From Nocardia elegans NBRC 108235 (GTDB lineage: Bacteria > Actinomycetota > Actinomycetes > Mycobacteriales > Mycobacteriaceae): a stretch of 64,000 nt of DNA. The notes under the pieces were generated by a model, which was given only the letters and a program-made list of their open reading frames with translations, did no database searches and was not told where the DNA came from. Both the position numbers and the translations under genes were made by a program. The DNA is taken from positions 62,001 through 126,000 of the forward strand of contig NZ_BDBF01000013.1 in the NCBI RefSeq assembly GCF_001612845.1, in the 5' to 3' direction. This document shows, in pieces, positions 63,040 through 64,000 of this stretch (the stretch's first letter is position 1; each line of letters starts with the position of its first letter).

Positions 63040-64000
63040 ATGGCGCAGGTGAATGTGGCGGTGATCGGATACGGATTGTCCGGAGCGGTCTTTCACGCTC
63101 CCCTGATCGCCGCTGGCCCCCGGCTCCGGATGGCCGCGGTGGTGACCTCCTCGCCGGAACGAGCCGACCAGGCGCGCGCCGACCATCCCGGCGTGCGGGT
63201 ATTCGCAACGGCCGACGAATTGTTCGGCACCGCAACGGATATCGATCTGGTGGTGATCGCGAGCCCCAACCGCACCCACGGACCACTGACGCTGCGGGCC
63301 GTGGCGGCGGGGCTGCCGGTGGTGGTCGACAAACCCTTCGCCCTGACCGCCGTCGAGGGCGAGGCGATGATCGAGGCCGCTCGGCGGGCCGGTGTCATGC
63401 TGACCGTCTTTCAGAATCGGCGCTGGGACAGCGACTTTCGCACGGTGCGCCGGCTGATGGCCGACGGCGCGCTGGGCGAGGTGCGCCGCTTCGAATCCCG
63501 CTTCGAACGCTGGCGCCCGCACATCAAGGGCGGGTGGCGAGAGGTCGGTGGCGCCGACGAAGGCGCCGGCATCCTCTACGACCTCGGCAGTCACCTGATC
63601 GACCAGGCGCTCGACCTGTTCGGCCCGGTCGAGGACGTCTACTGCGAGCTCGACGCCCGCCGTCCCGGTGTGCTGGCCGACGACGATGCCTTCGTGGCGC
63701 TCACCCATGCCTCGGGTGTGCGGTCGCATCTGTGGATGAGTGCCGTTGCGCCACAGCTGGGCCCGCGCTTGCGGGTGCTCGGCTCCGAGGCCGGGTATGT
63801 GTGTTACGGACTGGATCCGCAGGAGGCGGCACTGCGAGCCGGTCGTCGTCCCGGCGACGGACAGCCGTGGGGGAGTGTCGATCCCGTCGACTGGGGCCAG
63901 CTCGGCGCCGAAGGCGATCTGCGCCTGACCCCCAGCGAACCCGGCGCCTATCCGGATTTCTACGCCGGGGTCGCCGCCGCCCTGCTGGACGGCGGCGAAC
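63040..64000 (+). CDS. Gfo/Idh/MocA-family oxidoreductase (3' partial)
   Basis: At least 320 residues, cut by the window end. The N-terminal Rossmann domain is VNVAVIGYGLSGAVFHAPLI, followed by VVIASPNRTHGPL and the EKP-type motif as VVVDKPFALT. The C-terminal domain has GAGILYDLGSHLIDQALDLFG, whose GSHLIDQ replaces the catalytic GxH motif. Such enzymes oxidise sugars or cyclitols with NAD(P). GAGGAGC precedes the ATG at 63040. Confidence 0.9.
   Translation, partial: MAQVNVAVIGYGLSGAVFHAPLIAAGPRLRMAAVVTSSPERADQARADHPGVRVFATADELFGTATDIDLVVIASPNRTHGPLTLRAVAAGLPVVVDKPFALTAVEGEAMIEAARRAGVMLTVFQNRRWDSDFRTVRRLMADGALGEVRRFESRFERWRPHIKGGWREVGGADEGAGILYDLGSHLIDQALDLFGPVEDVYCELDARRPGVLADDDAFVALTHASGVRSHLWMSAVAPQLGPRLRVLGSEAGYVCYGLDPQEAALRAGRRPGDGQPWGSVDPVDWGQLGAEGDLRLTPSEPGAYPDFYAGVAAALLDGGE

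Overview
This is a 64 kb high-GC actinobacterial chromosome segment, most likely from Nocardia or a close relative in the Mycobacteriales. The evidence is an MCE-family (MceB-like) remnant, an Eis-type acetyltransferase, a hibernation-factor homologue of the Rv0079/RafH type beside an acyl-ACP desaturase, a PucR regulator, a 13E12/DUF222 relic, DUF397/DUF5753 regulators and many TetR/MarR regulators with divergent partners. Genus is inferred from gene content only; no rRNA or tRNA gene was seen.

Left part (1-31 kb). The window opens inside a norD-like VWA gene, followed by a hypothetical gene, a cytochrome P450 and an extended SDR. Then come an alpha/beta hydrolase, a PPOX-fold protein, a second P450 and a tandem rubrerythrin. 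A lone membrane-anchored NACHT NTPase (10.4-12.6 kb) is the most defence-like gene. Regulator/effector pairs follow: TetR/MFS efflux, MarR/lipase, TetR/SnoaL-like protein, and AraC with a VOC protein. After these lie PucR, a secreted lipase, an ABC1 kinase, an anti-sigma antagonist, a PAS-ANTAR protein, and an acyl-ACP desaturase behind a ribosome-hibernation-factor homologue. Dead gene pieces are scattered here: nitronate monooxygenase, MceB and a beta-lactamase-family hydrolase.

Centre (31.1-45.9 kb). This is a compact type II polyketide synthase cluster. A tight ATGA-overlapping operon encodes ketosynthase KS-alpha, chain length factor, acyl carrier protein, a di-domain aromatase/cyclase, a metallo-beta-lactamase-fold protein (ActIV-like cyclase candidate), an FAD monooxygenase and an alpha/beta hydrolase. 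Divergent arms supply an ActIII-type ketoreductase, a biotin carboxyl carrier protein, a fused carboxyltransferase AccDA and a biotin carboxylase, i.e. a dedicated malonyl-CoA supply. Accessory genes encode a SnoaL-like protein, a nitroreductase, lipocalin-like and luciferase-like (DUF5519) proteins and an HxlR regulator. A SARP activator closes the right end. Both divergent promoter regions of the biosynthetic genes carry TCGAG direct repeats exactly 11 bp apart, as expected for SARP sites. A strong hairpin at 31102-31126 ends the left arm. The likely product is a ketoreduced aromatic polyketide.

Right part (46-64 kb). Genes here are mainly housekeeping or stress: a secreted hydrolase, a PRC-barrel protein, two methyltransferases, an AhpD-like protein, VOC/MarR with a 21-bp palindromic operator, Eis, and a MarR-controlled operon of a monooxygenase and two small membrane proteins. 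A DUF397/XRE pair sits next to a three-gene set of uncharacterised proteins. A 213-bp palindromic-ended, MITE-like element lies beside a frameshifted MgtC-family remnant. A second TetR/DHA2-efflux pair, paralogous to the one at 13-15 kb, and a Gfo/Idh/MocA oxidoreductase cut by the window edge finish the segment.
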